From Melanopsichium pennsylvanicum (taxonomy: Eukaryota; Basidiomycota; Ustilaginomycetes; Ustilaginales), in the NCBI GenBank assembly GCA_900208305.1, contig OAPG01000001.1:1612001-1676000 (forward strand): 64,000 nucleotides of DNA. Reading direction: 5' to 3'. The notes beneath the pieces were generated by a model that was not told the DNA's origin, did no database searches, and was given only the letters and a program-made list of their open reading frames with translations. Position numbers and translations under genes: made by a program. Below, one piece after another: positions 48,951 to 60,412 of this stretch (position 1 is the first letter of the stretch; each line of letters begins with the position of its first letter).

Positions 48951-51900
48951 ATGTCGGCATCTCCTGGTGGATCAGATCAGCCGAATCTCCCACATAAAGT
49001 ATCGAAACCGATCCGATCGATGAGCATGGATCCCTCCTCGCAACCAACCTTGTTAAATCCAGGGATGGCTACTAATCCAACATCGGGCCTTACTCGACTT
49101 GAGCCTCCGAAGCCGTGTAGCTCGAAAGCTTCATCGAGCATGTTTCAGGACACCACCGACTCCCCTGCTTCAAGCTTGCCTGATCAGACCGACGACGCAA
49201 CCCCGCCACTCAACAAGACGCACGCAAAAGTACACGACGTGTCGTCACTACCGCACGCCCACTCCTCCGACCAATCAACTGCCTCTCTCACGTCGCCTTG
49301 TTTCGTACACTCGTACCTTGACCGTGGTGTTGCTTTGGGAGAAAGCTTGAAGAAGCAACGTCGACAGCTCAGCCGACAGCGCGCACGACAATCCAGGGGC
49401 TCGAACAAGCTCTCCCAGAGCGACACGGCCTCGGCTGATGACGACTTCACACCTCGAGCCCGACGCAACAAACAACTGCCCGTCAATGAGGATCCGACAG
49501 CCTCATCCTCGGGCACATCCCAAGCCAGCCCCATTCCAACCAGCGCATCGCAGGCGCTCGCAGAAGAAGAGAAATTGTCCAGCTCGAATGCCACCTCGAA
49601 TTACCCAAAGCGAGGCATAGAGCGCATATCTGCACGAGTTGGCATCCGCACTAGCTCCGATGACGACGACGACGACGATGACGGCGATGCCGACAACATC
49701 GCTCATCAGCCATCTTCCGATCCAGACTCGTCTTACGGTTCGTCTTGTTGCTACTCTACGGATGAGGAAGATTCCGACAAAGTTCGATCTCTCACTCGTC
49801 AGCTGGCAGAGACTGCTGTCGGCGTGCGCGAGATGAGCAAGCAGCTCGGACGTGCTAGAGTCAAGTCAACTATCCAATCCGTCATGATCATCACAAAGGC
49901 TAGAGACAACCATCTCATCAAGCTCACTCGAGAGCTCGCGATATGGCTCATGACAACACCTCGTAACGGCAAGGACACAGGACTCATCGTCTACGTCGAT
50001 TCGCAGCTTCGCCAATCTAAACGCTTTGACGCCGGGGGCATCCGTAGAGACTACCCGCAGCTCTTTGCTTCAGCGCAGCCCAAGCGCACGCCAAACCTTT
50101 CATCATCCCTCTCCTCCACTTCCGCTCATGACGGCAATGGATCCTTCAATAGGAATGAAGGGGGCAATCAGCTGCGTTTCTGGAATGCTGACATGTGCTC
50201 TCGTTCACCCCATCTCTTTGACTTTGTCGTCACCCTCGGCGGCGACGGTACCGTGCTTTTTTGCTCGTGGCTCTTCCAGCGCATCGTTCCCCCTGTCTTG
50301 CCCTTTGCTCTCGGCTCGCTCGGCTTTTTGACCAACTTCGACTTCAAAGCCTATCAGGACGTGATGAAGTCGGCGTTAGACGATGGGATTCGCGTCAACC
50401 TTCGCATGCGCTTCACGGCGACTGTCTATCGCGCAACACTATCCTCGTCAAGTTCAGCAGACCGTCACCGTCGCCAAGCGATCAAGTCTGGAAAGACGGG
50501 CGAAATCATTCTCAACTCGGTCAAAAACTGTGGATGGGACGTTATTGAGTCACCTAATCATGATAAGGATCATCGGCCACGTTCCCCTCTACAACCACAG
50601 GACGAAATGGTGCTGCCGTCTATGGAAAAGTCTTCAAGAACAAGGAGCAAAGGTGAGAAAGGAAAAAAGTGTCGCGACAAGGAAATCATGTGCTTCAGCA
50701 CGCGTCCCGTCGAAACCTTCGAGGTGCTGAACGATCTTGTCGTTGACCGAGGCCCAAGCCCATACGTCAGCTTATTGGAGGTGTTTGGTGATGAGCACCA
50801 CATGACGACGGCTCAAGCAGACGGCCTCTGTATCTCCACTCCGACCGGTTCAACCGCCTATTCGCTCTCGGCGGGCGGCAGTTTGGTGCATCCCGAGATT
50901 CCAGCAATCCTGATCTCGCCAATCTGCCCTCACACGCTTTCGTTCCGACCGATGCTCTTACCTGACAGCATGGAACTGCGTATCGCTGTGCCCTACAACT
51001 CAAGGAGTACCGCATGGGCCAGTTTCGACGGACGCGGGCGAGTTGAGCTCAAGCAAGGTGATCACATCAAGGTCACCGCCAGTCGCTATCCTTTCCCCAC
51101 CGTATGCGCAGAGAATCAGTCCACAGACTGGTTCTCAAGCATCTCGCGTACACTCAAGTGGAACGAGCGACAGAGGCAAAAGTCCTTTGTGGTCGTTGAA
51201 GAAGGCGCGGAAGGTGACTCGAACGGAGGTGGCGACAAGGACAAAAATTCATCCTCCACTGCTTCTCCAAACAAGATGTTTGCCAAGCATGGAAACAACG
51301 GGGAGGCGGAAAGCAGTAGCGATGACGATGACAACGACGGCGACGAGGGCGACAGCATGGACCAAAATGACGATGAAGAGGATGCGGAGAAGTTCGATAT
51401 CGATGATACTAGCACCACCGTGACACGCAGCAACAGTCCCAACTCGCACGGTGATGGTCACGTACGGAGGCGATCGGGGCAGAGCACACCTCGACACACG
51501 AATGGCGGTCCGCGACGCAGCAGTGTACCATCGCTGCTGAGCAGCTCATTGCCTCGTCTCACATCTATCACGAATTCCTTTGGTCAAAAGCCAGGCGAAG
51601 GTAATGCAGGCGCATTGTCAGCGGCCTCGTCCAATTCAGGCTCGTTGCTCAACAGTCCAGATCGTTTCGGCTTGCAGGGACCACCGCTCCCACCCAAGGC
51701 CATCAGCGAGCGACACTTGCTCAACGCCGACTTCCGCCTGGACGGAGGTCGAGCTACGTCGTCTTTAAATCAACGAGCATCCTCGTCTTCTTCGAAGTCT
51801 CGTTTCGGAGCGGAAGCTGGCCCAGGTGCAACACCTCGAGCCGCTCGCTCCGACGAACGTGAACGTAGAAGAAGAACGCAATCCAAGCCAATGACACCTG

Positions 51901-52079
51901 CTTCCGCTCTGGCAAGGGACGAGACTCCACAAGGTGTTCGCGAATCGAACAAGGAGGATGACTCAAGTCGAAAAGGGGATCGATACGATCGATCGGGCAA
52001 CGACACTGGCGGAACCGCGCTGGTGGTGTACGGGGAAGACGAGAGCGATTCAGACTCCACGACAGGAGCTGGGCATTAA
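48951..52079 (+). CDS. NAD(+) kinase with long disordered flanks
   Basis: A 1042-residue protein, about twice the length of yeast NAD kinases. The kinase core lies roughly at 285-750. It contains the nucleotide motif LGGDGTVLF (GGDGT at 430-434), FALGSLGFLTNFDF, and the NAD-binding TPTGSTAYSLSAGGSLVHP. It phosphorylates NAD to NADP with ATP. The first 280 residues are Ser/Thr-rich with an Asp run (SSDDDDDDDDGDAD). Within the core there is a basic insert (RTRSKGEKGKKCRDKEI), and the C-terminal 290 residues have acidic tracts and Ser/Arg/Pro-rich stretches, all probably disordered and open to phosphorylation. The frame is open upstream to 48813, but the ATG at 48951, preceded by TCACC, is the likely start. 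No mitochondrial presequence is evident, so a cytosolic enzyme is more likely. Confidence 0.93.
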   Translation: MSASPGGSDQPNLPHKVSKPIRSMSMDPSSQPTLLNPGMATNPTSGLTRLEPPKPCSSKASSSMFQDTTDSPASSLPDQTDDATPPLNKTHAKVHDVSSLPHAHSSDQSTASLTSPCFVHSYLDRGVALGESLKKQRRQLSRQRARQSRGSNKLSQSDTASADDDFTPRARRNKQLPVNEDPTASSSGTSQASPIPTSASQALAEEEKLSSSNATSNYPKRGIERISARVGIRTSSDDDDDDDDGDADNIAHQPSSDPDSSYGSSCCYSTDEEDSDKVRSLTRQLAETAVGVREMSKQLGRARVKSTIQSVMIITKARDNHLIKLTRELAIWLMTTPRNGKDTGLIVYVDSQLRQSKRFDAGGIRRDYPQLFASAQPKRTPNLSSSLSSTSAHDGNGSFNRNEGGNQLRFWNADMCSRSPHLFDFVVTLGGDGTVLFCSWLFQRIVPPVLPFALGSLGFLTNFDFKAYQDVMKSALDDGIRVNLRMRFTATVYRATLSSSSSADRHRRQAIKSGKTGEIILNSVKNCGWDVIESPNHDKDHRPRSPLQPQDEMVLPSMEKSSRTRSKGEKGKKCRDKEIMCFSTRPVETFEVLNDLVVDRGPSPYVSLLEVFGDEHHMTTAQADGLCISTPTGSTAYSLSAGGSLVHPEIPAILISPICPHTLSFRPMLLPDSMELRIAVPYNSRSTAWASFDGRGRVELKQGDHIKVTASRYPFPTVCAENQSTDWFSSISRTLKWNERQRQKSFVVVEEGAEGDSNGGGDKDKNSSSTASPNKMFAKHGNNGEAESSSDDDDNDGDEGDSMDQNDDEEDAEKFDIDDTSTTVTRSNSPNSHGDGHVRRRSGQSTPRHTNGGPRRSSVPSLLSSSLPRLTSITNSFGQKPGEGNAGALSAASSNSGSLLNSPDRFGLQGPPLPPKAISERHLLNADFRLDGGRATSSLNQRASSSSSKSRFGAEAGPGATPRAARSDERERRRRTQSKPMTPASALARDETPQGVRESNKEDDSSRKGDRYDRSGNDTGGTALVVYGEDESDSDSTTGAGH

Positions 52080-52794
52080 AATGATGTTCCACTTTGCCGA
52101 TCATGGACTAAGACCGAGGGTTAAGCTCACCTTTTCATATCACTAGAAGACTGAGAAGTCTGTCTCTACGACCGCGCCTAGAGCTAAGCTTCCGAGAGAA
52201 TGGATAGCTGCGCTTGGTAGAGAATAATGACGAAGCTGGGCCAATCGAAATCACGTCTGACTGACGGGAGCTTTAAATTGTTGCCACGCAATCAATCCCG
52301 CCGCATACAAATGACACCAAAACAATGTATTTCTTGGAGCAGAGCTGTAAAGCCTGTGTTAGTAGTAGTATTTGAACCCTTGCAATAGTGGCCCAGGAAG
52401 ACGAGCTGTATATCGGCTCTGCGAGAGCGATCAAATGAAGAATGCGCAAGCGAAGCTTTGGAAGAGAGGCGACGTCGTGGACATGGGTTGGCGACAAACA
52501 GCGCATACTCAGTGAACGCGTGGAAGGATGTAACTCTTAACTTGTCCGCGCGCGCGTTTCCGACAGTCTTGCAAGCGAAAGGGTAGAGTCGCATCGGCTT
52601 TGCATTTTGAACAACGTGGGCACATGCAGAAGGCTTGTTTGTAGCGCGGTGGAGAGGTTCAGAGAGCGTTCAGTGACAGCTCGCAAGAAAGCGGTTACCG
52701 ACTTTGCGTGAAAAACCGCGCGAGCAAGGGGGAGCCAATGCCCGAGCCAAGTAAGGCGAATCAGGAGGTCGCGAAACTAACGACCCCCGATACA

Positions 52795-52812
52795 TACAGT
52801 ATTCTTACTGTA
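52795..52812. repeat. perfect inverted repeat TACAGTA-TTCT-TACTGTA
   Basis: Two seven-base arms separated by four bases. It lies about 0.7 kb after the NAD kinase stop codon. It could form a small hairpin or bind a dimeric factor. Confidence 0.85.
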
Positions 52813-54333
52813 CCCACGCCATGAGCAGGGCCGTGCTGTTGGGCAGCTGATCAGAGGCACTTACCACTGAGGATCCCACCGAAGTTACACGGTAGAATGA
52901 TCATGGTCCTGGTAATTGAGAAGTGCGAATCTTGCAGGTGGACCCTGTCGGCGGTCCCTGGAACTGTCGAGGCGGGCTTTTACTTTCAGTCTCCGCCAAA
53001 ATGCACGCGCGCTTTGAAGCGCGCAATCTTCTCATAGAGGACAGACAGCTGCACGCCACCGGCGCAAGTACGAAGAAGTGAGGGCGTAACCCTTAATTTG
53101 CTCAGAAATTCTACCATGCTTGTAGGAAAACTGTCCATTATGCATGCAATGCTGCTTCCACGTTGTTCGTGCCGTCCTGTCAAGGGATTCCGCTCGAGAG
53201 ACAAACACTGCAATTGGTGAGTTCGCTTCTCGTCACGGAGACGTGCAACATGGAGAGTCTGTTACAGAGCAATTGCGGAATCAGTACAATCTTGGCATGG
53301 TTAGCAAGAAAGTGCTATCTTGCCGCCAAGCTGGTAGACATGCAACCTTGGTGATGACAAGAGCGTCTGTTCTCTGTTGCGTCAACCTTGCCATCAATTT
53401 TGAGATCAAGCTGATGGTCGAACGACACACGCGGGCGGTCTAGCAAGATCGACACATTTTCGGCAATGCTGACCCCACTTCCCGCGCAGGGACGATCGCG
53501 TGGCAGAGACGTCACTCACAATCGATGCCTCTCGAGTTAGCAGCATCTCCTCCATCCTAGCTTCAAAATCCATCTTCTGGACGACGTTGCGACGCAGGGG
53601 CAAGCTGTTCCAACGTTTTAGAACAAGCACGACGATTAGGGTGATTTTAGCTTGGTCGGTGGCATGCCGATCCTCGTGGTAAAAAAATTGCACAGCCTCG
53701 GCATAGGTTTTGTACCAATCTCGTTTTTTCCAATCCGAAACCACTCTAGAGATTCACTACACAAAATTGTATGTGATCTGCATTCGGATACATTTCGCCG
53801 AAAGATGATGATCGTCGCAAGTTTGCCGTGCCTTTCCTAAAAAAATTTAATACCATTCGTTACATATTTAACAACTGAATCGGTCATTCGTGTTGGTACT
53901 CTTGATTATCACTGCATTCCAACCTTTTTGCTCCAGCTTTTTTTTCTTTCTTTCTAGATACCATTCTTGGAGGAGGGTTATTTTGCAAAATTGTCCAGCT
54001 CAGATTTTCTGTGAGTTTGTGGATTTTTGTCTCAGTTTCAGAAAGCCTGCTGTTGAACTATGGCTGGTACAGAAAATTATGTCCTATCAAGCCCATCTGA
54101 AACTCGAGCTGTCATCTCTTTCCAATTTTCAGACTCCGACCAGGTAGCTCTTCTGATTCTGGCTGCAAAGCACGAGAATTGAGTCGTCTGTGCTTATTGT
54201 TGGTCTGAAACAATTTGTTTCTTGCATCAGTAGTGCCAGACATTTATCATCACTTGGTTGACCGAACAGGCTGCTGCAGCACGCGGTCATTGCAGCGCAT
54301 GCACGCTTCTGCCGTGTAGGTTGCGACATGCCA

Positions 54334-54345
54334 TACTGTACAGTA
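54334..54345. repeat. perfect 12-base palindrome TACTGTACAGTA
   Basis: TACTGTA and its reverse complement overlap by two bases, giving a perfect palindrome. It is the same word that makes the inverted repeat at 52795-52812. Confidence 0.85.
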
Positions 54346-56324
54346 GTTGGTTTCGCCTCATGACGATCCGGATCGTCGACCTGCTGCTTCCCAAGTGAAG
54401 TCGAACTAAGTCAACGCGTCATCCTCACGCTCTCGTTGTCGTGCGGTTCAGGCTTGAAACTCGAAGAAGCGGCTTTTGTTTTTTCGATTGTCCAAGCAGG
54501 CTTTGAGACTCTGCCTTGCGGCCAACAACTCGAGACACGCGATATCCCAATTGGGACAGAAATGCATCAGCGGCTCACTACCTGTTCTTGGCTGACTCGT
54601 CTGCGTGAGGTTTCTGACCTGCAGAAAGAGCTGCAACGCCTCTGTCTCGGGCAGTCATCTTTGGCTTGGCTCAAGCCAGGAGTCTGTAGATCGGATAGCC
54701 TCATTTTTTGACTCAAAAAGTGGGACAGAGTTGGCAAGTCAAGTACAATCTACTACAATACACCACCACCTGCTTCGTTTGTCCCGTGTCTTGGACTTGC
54801 CCAGGTCAGTGCACGAGATATGTGAAATCTCAGCAATCTCCTAAGTTAGAGAGAACAATTGTCTTAGCTTATAATATTGTAGTAGCAATCAGCAACTTTT
54901 TGCAGTACTGTAAAGCGTTCAGCCGCTGGTGTAGAGACTGTAACTCTGCTAAGCCAAGAAGGTGAGTACACGCTTAGCTTTTTCGAATTGAGTCGAGTCG
55001 ATCAAACCTGTGATGCTGTCAGGGTGCAGTTCCGACCTCGCGTTCGTATGCAGCGATAATCGGGCGTAAGCTTGTTCCTTTTCTTGCGGTCCTTGAATAT
55101 GCTCTTGTTTTTGCCCGACTCGCGGCATTCTGAAAAAGGTTCGATATTTGCACACGCCCGCCTACATGTAATTTACTGGATACAGTACTTGTCGGCATCG
55201 GACATTGACATAAACCAACGCTCGCTTGTTCTTATCTCGCTTGCGAGCTTATGTCGGTGTCTAATCAAGCCTGTTGTCGCTTTTTGCTATACTGCAAGAT
55301 CGACCTGGACCCACACATTCTGCTCTCATTTCCGGCAGGTACGTCGACAGGTGCCTTGATGTGATGCCAGCTGGCAGCGCACAGCTTTTTTGGTTTGACC
55401 ATGCGGTTTCGATGGACTCACACCTCTCTCCGCACACAAACGAGTGCTCAGAATACTTGTCCGAAATATTAGGTTTCTCAGCCTCGAAAGGGAGCACTTG
55501 CCCGAGCCATTCGTCGACTCTTAAGCAGCGTACTATTCAGAAGTCGGCAGGCTTCCACAACTCATGAAGGTCTTACTAGACAACCACCTTTTTTATTGTT
55601 TTGTTTTAGTTTCTGGGTTCATCCCAATTTGCCTAGCCTCTGGAATGTGGCCAACGGAAATAGCAGCTGGCTTGGTGATACGGTAGGGGCTGCTAGTCCA
55701 TATGTCCATCTCAGCCAGCTCTTCCTCTTGTGGGTCAATTAGCGCGCCAAAAGAATAAAAAAAATTGCCTTCACGCCGACTTTCTGTGTGTGTGTGAAGC
55801 ATTAGCCCTGTGCCGCCTTGATTGAGCTTGGGCTGACCTGTATCCATCATTGCGCATTGTCCGTCGATCCACCGACACGGAAAACCAAATCCCACCTCCA
55901 AGCTACCCGCTTTTTGCTTTTACTGCATTCCATTCCATTCCTTTGCTTTTTTTAAACCCCTCTTTCCTTTCTTTTCTTCTCTGTATTCCGTAATGAGTGC
56001 GCACTTTTCGGCTTCCTAGCAGCAGCAAAAGCCTCCTGCAAGAGAGTAAATTTTCAAGTTCTTAGGCTCCTTGCTGTTCTACCCCACAAGAGGGATGAAG
56101 AGGGTGGCTTAGAGCTGCAAGCTTTATAAAGTCGAGACGTTAAAGACAGATGGCATTCGTGTGTTTGGCTGAGCGATGCATGGTGAGGCAGTGTCGTTGG
56201 CAGTTTGTCCCATTGTAATGTAAAATTCACCGTACTGCAATATGTACAGAAATTTACATTAAAGTCGACAAGATGAACCTTGCTTCGGGGCCTTGATCCA
56301 GACAGCGAGACAGTTGGCATTTAC

Positions 56325-56400
56325 TTTATTCTTTTGTTTTTGGTTTTGTTTTCGTTTTCTTTTTCATTTTCTTTTTCATTTTTTTTTTCTTTTTCTTGGG
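56325..56400 (+). repeat. T-rich tract with TTTTC/TTTTG units
   Basis: A run of about 75 bases that is almost entirely T with single C, G or A interruptions, followed by the C/T-rich leader of the zinc-finger gene. Such tracts are common near transcription starts in fungi and keep nucleosomes away. Confidence 0.6.
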
Positions 56401-57676
56401 CGTTCATCGGGCTGCTCAAGAATGCATTTACGCCTCCCCGACTGTGTGTGAGCATCGTGTCAATTGCAATCGAACATCGCTGACCGGGAGGACCCTCGTC
56501 CATTTCGTAGATCACGCTCACTCTCGCTGATTCCGCATCACTTGCTCGCCTACATTACCTATTTGCCTTGCTTGCCTGCTCGCTTGCTGGCTCCCGCCTC
56601 TACAGTATTGTCTCCTCATCCACATCTATTCTCTCTCCTCCCTCCTATACCCTTCACCGTCGCTTTCGATCACAGAACGACGCCTCTACCGTGCTTGCTC
56701 GTTCGACTCTCCGCCATTCTTGCTCTGGATGCCAGCCCCCACATCTCATTTCATTGCACCGGTCGACCGATCAACTTAGCTCACCCTGCGGGTCATCATT
56801 TACTATACGATCAACCGTGCAATCTTACCCCCGGTTTGATCTCTTCCTTTATTTCGCCGGAAAGCACTAGACCACTAGCATCCGTACCGGCACGTCGACA
56901 TTGTCACCAACGGAGATCCTATTCCGATTTACCCACGCTCGCTACCACAACCCACTCTCAGCCACTGTCGACGCGCGAACCAGCCTCTTTGCACTCCATC
57001 TCGGCCTCAACGCCAAACGGCCTTCAACCCACTGCTCTTGCCCCATTGCATCTCATCTCGCATTCTCAAGCAACGTCTGCAACAGTCGTGCTCGTTTCGC
57101 AATCTAGCATTCTCTTCCCCTTTGTGGACACCGCACTCGTTTGTTTGTCATACACCCTGACATTCTCAACTATACCTGTATCACCACCGCAACGCGTAAG
57201 ACGACCCACCGCGGTAATCGTGGCTTGTTCGACTCCACCAACAAAGGTGCACAGCTCTCGGCGCATCGGTCTCTGGCTTTAGCCCCACTTGAATACATCT
57301 GCGGTTCGACTTTTTCTTTTGCTCGCGGCCGCCATCATCTTTTCGCTCGACCGAGGCCAATGTTCCGTCGCGCGTCTGCCCCAATCTGATCAGACACGCA
57401 ATCACAGGTGCTGTCTAGCTTTCGCAGTGAGACGTTGCTGACGAGGCGTCCTCCTTTGCCCATCACCATCGTCGCGCTAGACCGCAGCACCCTTCGGGCC
57501 TCGACGAACACTTTCAGGTGTCTTGCTGGTCTGCGAGACAGTCTTTCAGTTGTTCTTCGCCTTCAACGCATACGACAGCTCGTCAGTGATCCATTCCATC
57601 TTAATCCAGCTTTGCAGCACTGAGCCAGGCAGGCTGGCCAGCTTCTACCAACACCATTCTGTCAACATACAGCGCC

Positions 57677-60412
57677 ATGGGGCCGAGCAGCGCGAAGGCG
57701 GGAATTCCTTTCCCCGGCGCTAGCAGCGCCAGCAGCACAAGCGGCTCTGTGCGTGCCACTTCGATACCTCGTTCAATCCCTGATTCTGTTTCAGAATCGG
57801 GCGAGGCAGCGGAGGAATATGATATGGAAGTAGACACCGAGCCAGCAGCCAAGCGATCAAATCACGGTCTGGAACCTTCCACCAGCTTACCAAGCATCAA
57901 GAATTTGTTTGGAATCGAGCGAAAAGAATCTCTCTCCTCGGTCCGACGTGCTGATGGGCTGTCAGACGACGGGCATGGTACAGCTACACCCAGCTCCCCA
58001 GCAGCTCCTCATCTAGCATCCTCATCACAACCGCTCGACCATCGCAGTCTACGCGCTCATGCCAGCACCAGCAGTTTCTCCGAGTTCCAATCAGGACTAT
58101 CGCACAGCTCCAGCTCCTCATCCCTCGGACCTATTCGCACGCGCCACTCTTCAAATGCATCCGGCTCGTATGGTCGAACCGCTCCACTCGTGCCCAGCAC
58201 ACCTCCTCGCCACCCTGGATCGTCGATGCACCCTTTCAGTCCCGAAGATGCGGGCTCGCGAAGACGAGTCGACTCACGTTCTCGTCAGGCACAGGCTTTG
58301 AAAGGACTCATCTTGTCACCACCATCGCGCAGACTACCGCTCGACGGAGAAGGCCCTGCTTCAGACCTGCAGCCGGCATCACAAAGACGAAGCGGACACC
58401 GCCCTGCATCTTCTTCTTCTGGATCGCTCTCAACGCTCTTCTCTCATATCTCAACTGCATCCGACCCCTCGCCCATGCTGCCACCTGGTTATGTACCCTC
58501 AACACATACATCCGAGGAGAGCGTGCCCCATGAAGGCTGGGGTGCCGCGAGTGCACCTTCTGAAAATACGAGTCCGCGCACCAGCTGGCATAGCCGATCA
58601 TCGACGCTCGAATCTGGCGAAGCAGCATACAAAATGATGGGCAGTGACCGACCTTCTGGTTCCCTATTGCCGCCCTTTCGTGAGTCATATTACCCACCGG
58701 GCGAGCCTGCCCGCTACTCGCCCGAGCAGCATTTTTCCGACCTTTCGCGTCACAGATCTATGCGCACACCCGGCGTCTCCGCCGATCTGCCAGGTTCTGC
58801 GGCCCATCCGTCGCAGCGACCACGTGCCCGAACTTTGACACATTCGGATCGTCCCATCGCACCTTTACCAAATTCGGAAGATCCGGCGAGAAGGCAACGG
58901 CTGGAAGCTGCTTCTGAGCTCTTGCGTATGGGCCAGCAGAGGGAGGAAGATCATAGTGCAATGGGCAGCGGCCGCATGTATTCGCACAAGCACAGTCTCT
59001 CGATGCAGGAACGCGCACCGCTTTCGATGGAGCTCTACGAAAACACAAACACGGTACGGACACACCGACCCAAGTCTCACTCCATGTCTGGACAGGAACC
59101 ATACGACCCACAGATGCAGATGCACCACGGCCCGCCAGGCATGCCTGCGCCGGGGCTGGGAGCACCTCCCTTGGATCGTGGCGGACCACCGCCGACGGGC
59201 CCGGGCATGTTCGACTCATTCCATCCTAGGCGAGGTCGTGGAGCTGGAGATGATGCAGCACGACCCGGCGGTGGTGGATGGGTGTTCCCACGTCGGCCAA
59301 TGCCGTCGGAATCTGCCGAAGCGCAGCGCAGCGCGTTCCAAGCACAAATGATGCGAGGGCAGGGACTGCCAAGTGTCCCGGACGGCATCATCTCAGCACA
59401 GCATGGAGGCTCTTTCGGCGGTGTTCGTACGACACCCAGCGCCACAGGCACCATCGCATCTGGCCAAGCCAAGTACGAGTGTGCTTGGTGCGGCAAACGC
59501 TTCTCAAGGCCTTCGAGTCTCAAAATACACCACCACTCTCACACTGGGGAAAAGCCTTTTGTTTGCAACGAGCGCGGCTGTGGTCGATCCTTCAGTGTTC
59601 AGTCGAACCTGCGACGTCATCAGAAATGTCACGCTCCTGGCGAAGATCAGTCCGAAATGGATGCGACCCGCCAACAGCAGGGCCATGTACCCAGTCGTAG
59701 TGATGACGGCTACTGGGCTCGTGGACCGCTCCCTCCAGCTGCCCCTTCCTCAAGGATGAGTCCAATCAGCGGTGGCAGTGGAGGCTGGCATCCAGGTTAC
59801 GGTCCAGGTTCAGGACCTGCTCATGGTCACGGTCATAGTTATGGCATGGGCCCTCCACCACCTGGGCCGATGCCTCCACAGATGCAAATACAAATGCAGA
59901 TGCAAATGCACCCGAAGGGTCATCCACCTCTGTCGCGATCGGCATATGAGCCTGGTTCACGAAGCATGAATACGTGGACCGAGATGCGCCGTGGCGAGAT
60001 GCCACCACCTGGTTATCAAGACTATGAACGCGGCCCGGTTGCGGATCACTACGGCATATCCGGATCCCCTCGTCGCTTCACGCAAAAGCAGACACGTCGG
60101 CTGGAAGAATCGTCGGGCGAGGACGAAGAAGAGAAGGATGAGCTGCTCCACGAGGAAGAACACCAGGCCTTCAAGCCAGAACATTCTGAGTCCTATTCGC
60201 GTGATAAGGACGTCAACTCGGCCGCACACGGCTCTATCTCGGGCGGCGCATCCAGTGAAGATGAGGGAGACACGACTGTCACTATGGAGAGCGGTCCAAG
60301 GCCAAGGAGCACCACGAATGCGAGCACCACATCAAACCTTCGTGCAGGCTTTGGTTCGCTTCTGAATCCAGAGGGAAACAGATCGGATAGCCAGGTCAAG
60401 GAAGAGTTTTGA
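57677..60412 (+). CDS. C2H2 zinc-finger transcription regulator (two fingers)
   Basis: A 911-residue protein. Two C2H2 fingers lie in tandem near residues 602-652. Finger 1 has C602, C605, H618 and H622; finger 2 has C630, C635, H648 and H652. They are joined by the standard TGEKPF linker. Finger 2 is of the CGRSFSVQSNLRRH type, common in fungal regulators. The rest is disordered: Ser/Pro/Gly-rich before the fingers, then a Met/Gln/Pro/Gly-rich stretch (QMQIQMQMQMHP) and an acidic segment near 810-840 (SSGEDEEEKDELLHEEEH) that may activate transcription. The end SDSQVKEEF resembles a SUMO-site pattern. The smut regulators Biz1 and Mzr1 also have paired C2H2 fingers, but I cannot assign this protein to either. 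The long upstream gap and leader suggest complex control. Confidence 0.88.
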   Translation: MGPSSAKAGIPFPGASSASSTSGSVRATSIPRSIPDSVSESGEAAEEYDMEVDTEPAAKRSNHGLEPSTSLPSIKNLFGIERKESLSSVRRADGLSDDGHGTATPSSPAAPHLASSSQPLDHRSLRAHASTSSFSEFQSGLSHSSSSSSLGPIRTRHSSNASGSYGRTAPLVPSTPPRHPGSSMHPFSPEDAGSRRRVDSRSRQAQALKGLILSPPSRRLPLDGEGPASDLQPASQRRSGHRPASSSSGSLSTLFSHISTASDPSPMLPPGYVPSTHTSEESVPHEGWGAASAPSENTSPRTSWHSRSSTLESGEAAYKMMGSDRPSGSLLPPFRESYYPPGEPARYSPEQHFSDLSRHRSMRTPGVSADLPGSAAHPSQRPRARTLTHSDRPIAPLPNSEDPARRQRLEAASELLRMGQQREEDHSAMGSGRMYSHKHSLSMQERAPLSMELYENTNTVRTHRPKSHSMSGQEPYDPQMQMHHGPPGMPAPGLGAPPLDRGGPPPTGPGMFDSFHPRRGRGAGDDAARPGGGGWVFPRRPMPSESAEAQRSAFQAQMMRGQGLPSVPDGIISAQHGGSFGGVRTTPSATGTIASGQAKYECAWCGKRFSRPSSLKIHHHSHTGEKPFVCNERGCGRSFSVQSNLRRHQKCHAPGEDQSEMDATRQQQGHVPSRSDDGYWARGPLPPAAPSSRMSPISGGSGGWHPGYGPGSGPAHGHGHSYGMGPPPPGPMPPQMQIQMQMQMHPKGHPPLSRSAYEPGSRSMNTWTEMRRGEMPPPGYQDYERGPVADHYGISGSPRRFTQKQTRRLEESSGEDEEEKDELLHEEEHQAFKPEHSESYSRDKDVNSAAHGSISGGASSEDEGDTTVTMESGPRPRSTTNASTTSNLRAGFGSLLNPEGNRSDSQVKEEF

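Larger units (their letters stand above)
52080..57676. other. 5.6 kb gene-free interval before the C2H2 regulator
   Basis: The longest gap in the window and visibly more A/T-rich than the genes on either side. Frames are short and overlapping until about 56464, where a C/T-rich stretch stays open for 272 codons and looks like the leader of the next gene. Seven TACTGTA/TACAGTA words lie between 52795 and 56607, some arranged as inverted repeats. A T-rich tract with TTTTC units lies at about 56325-56400. I see no transposon ends, no tRNA and no convincing protein. It probably combines the NAD kinase 3' region with a large promoter and leader of the zinc-finger gene, but other contents such as non-coding RNA or a replication origin are possible. 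Confidence 0.5.

Noticed and set aside
56464..57282. 272-codon frame before the zinc-finger gene
   Set aside because: Translation is dominated by Pro, Leu, Ser and His from C/T-rich DNA, with no domain. It lies on the same strand directly before the zinc-finger ATG and fits an untranslated leader.
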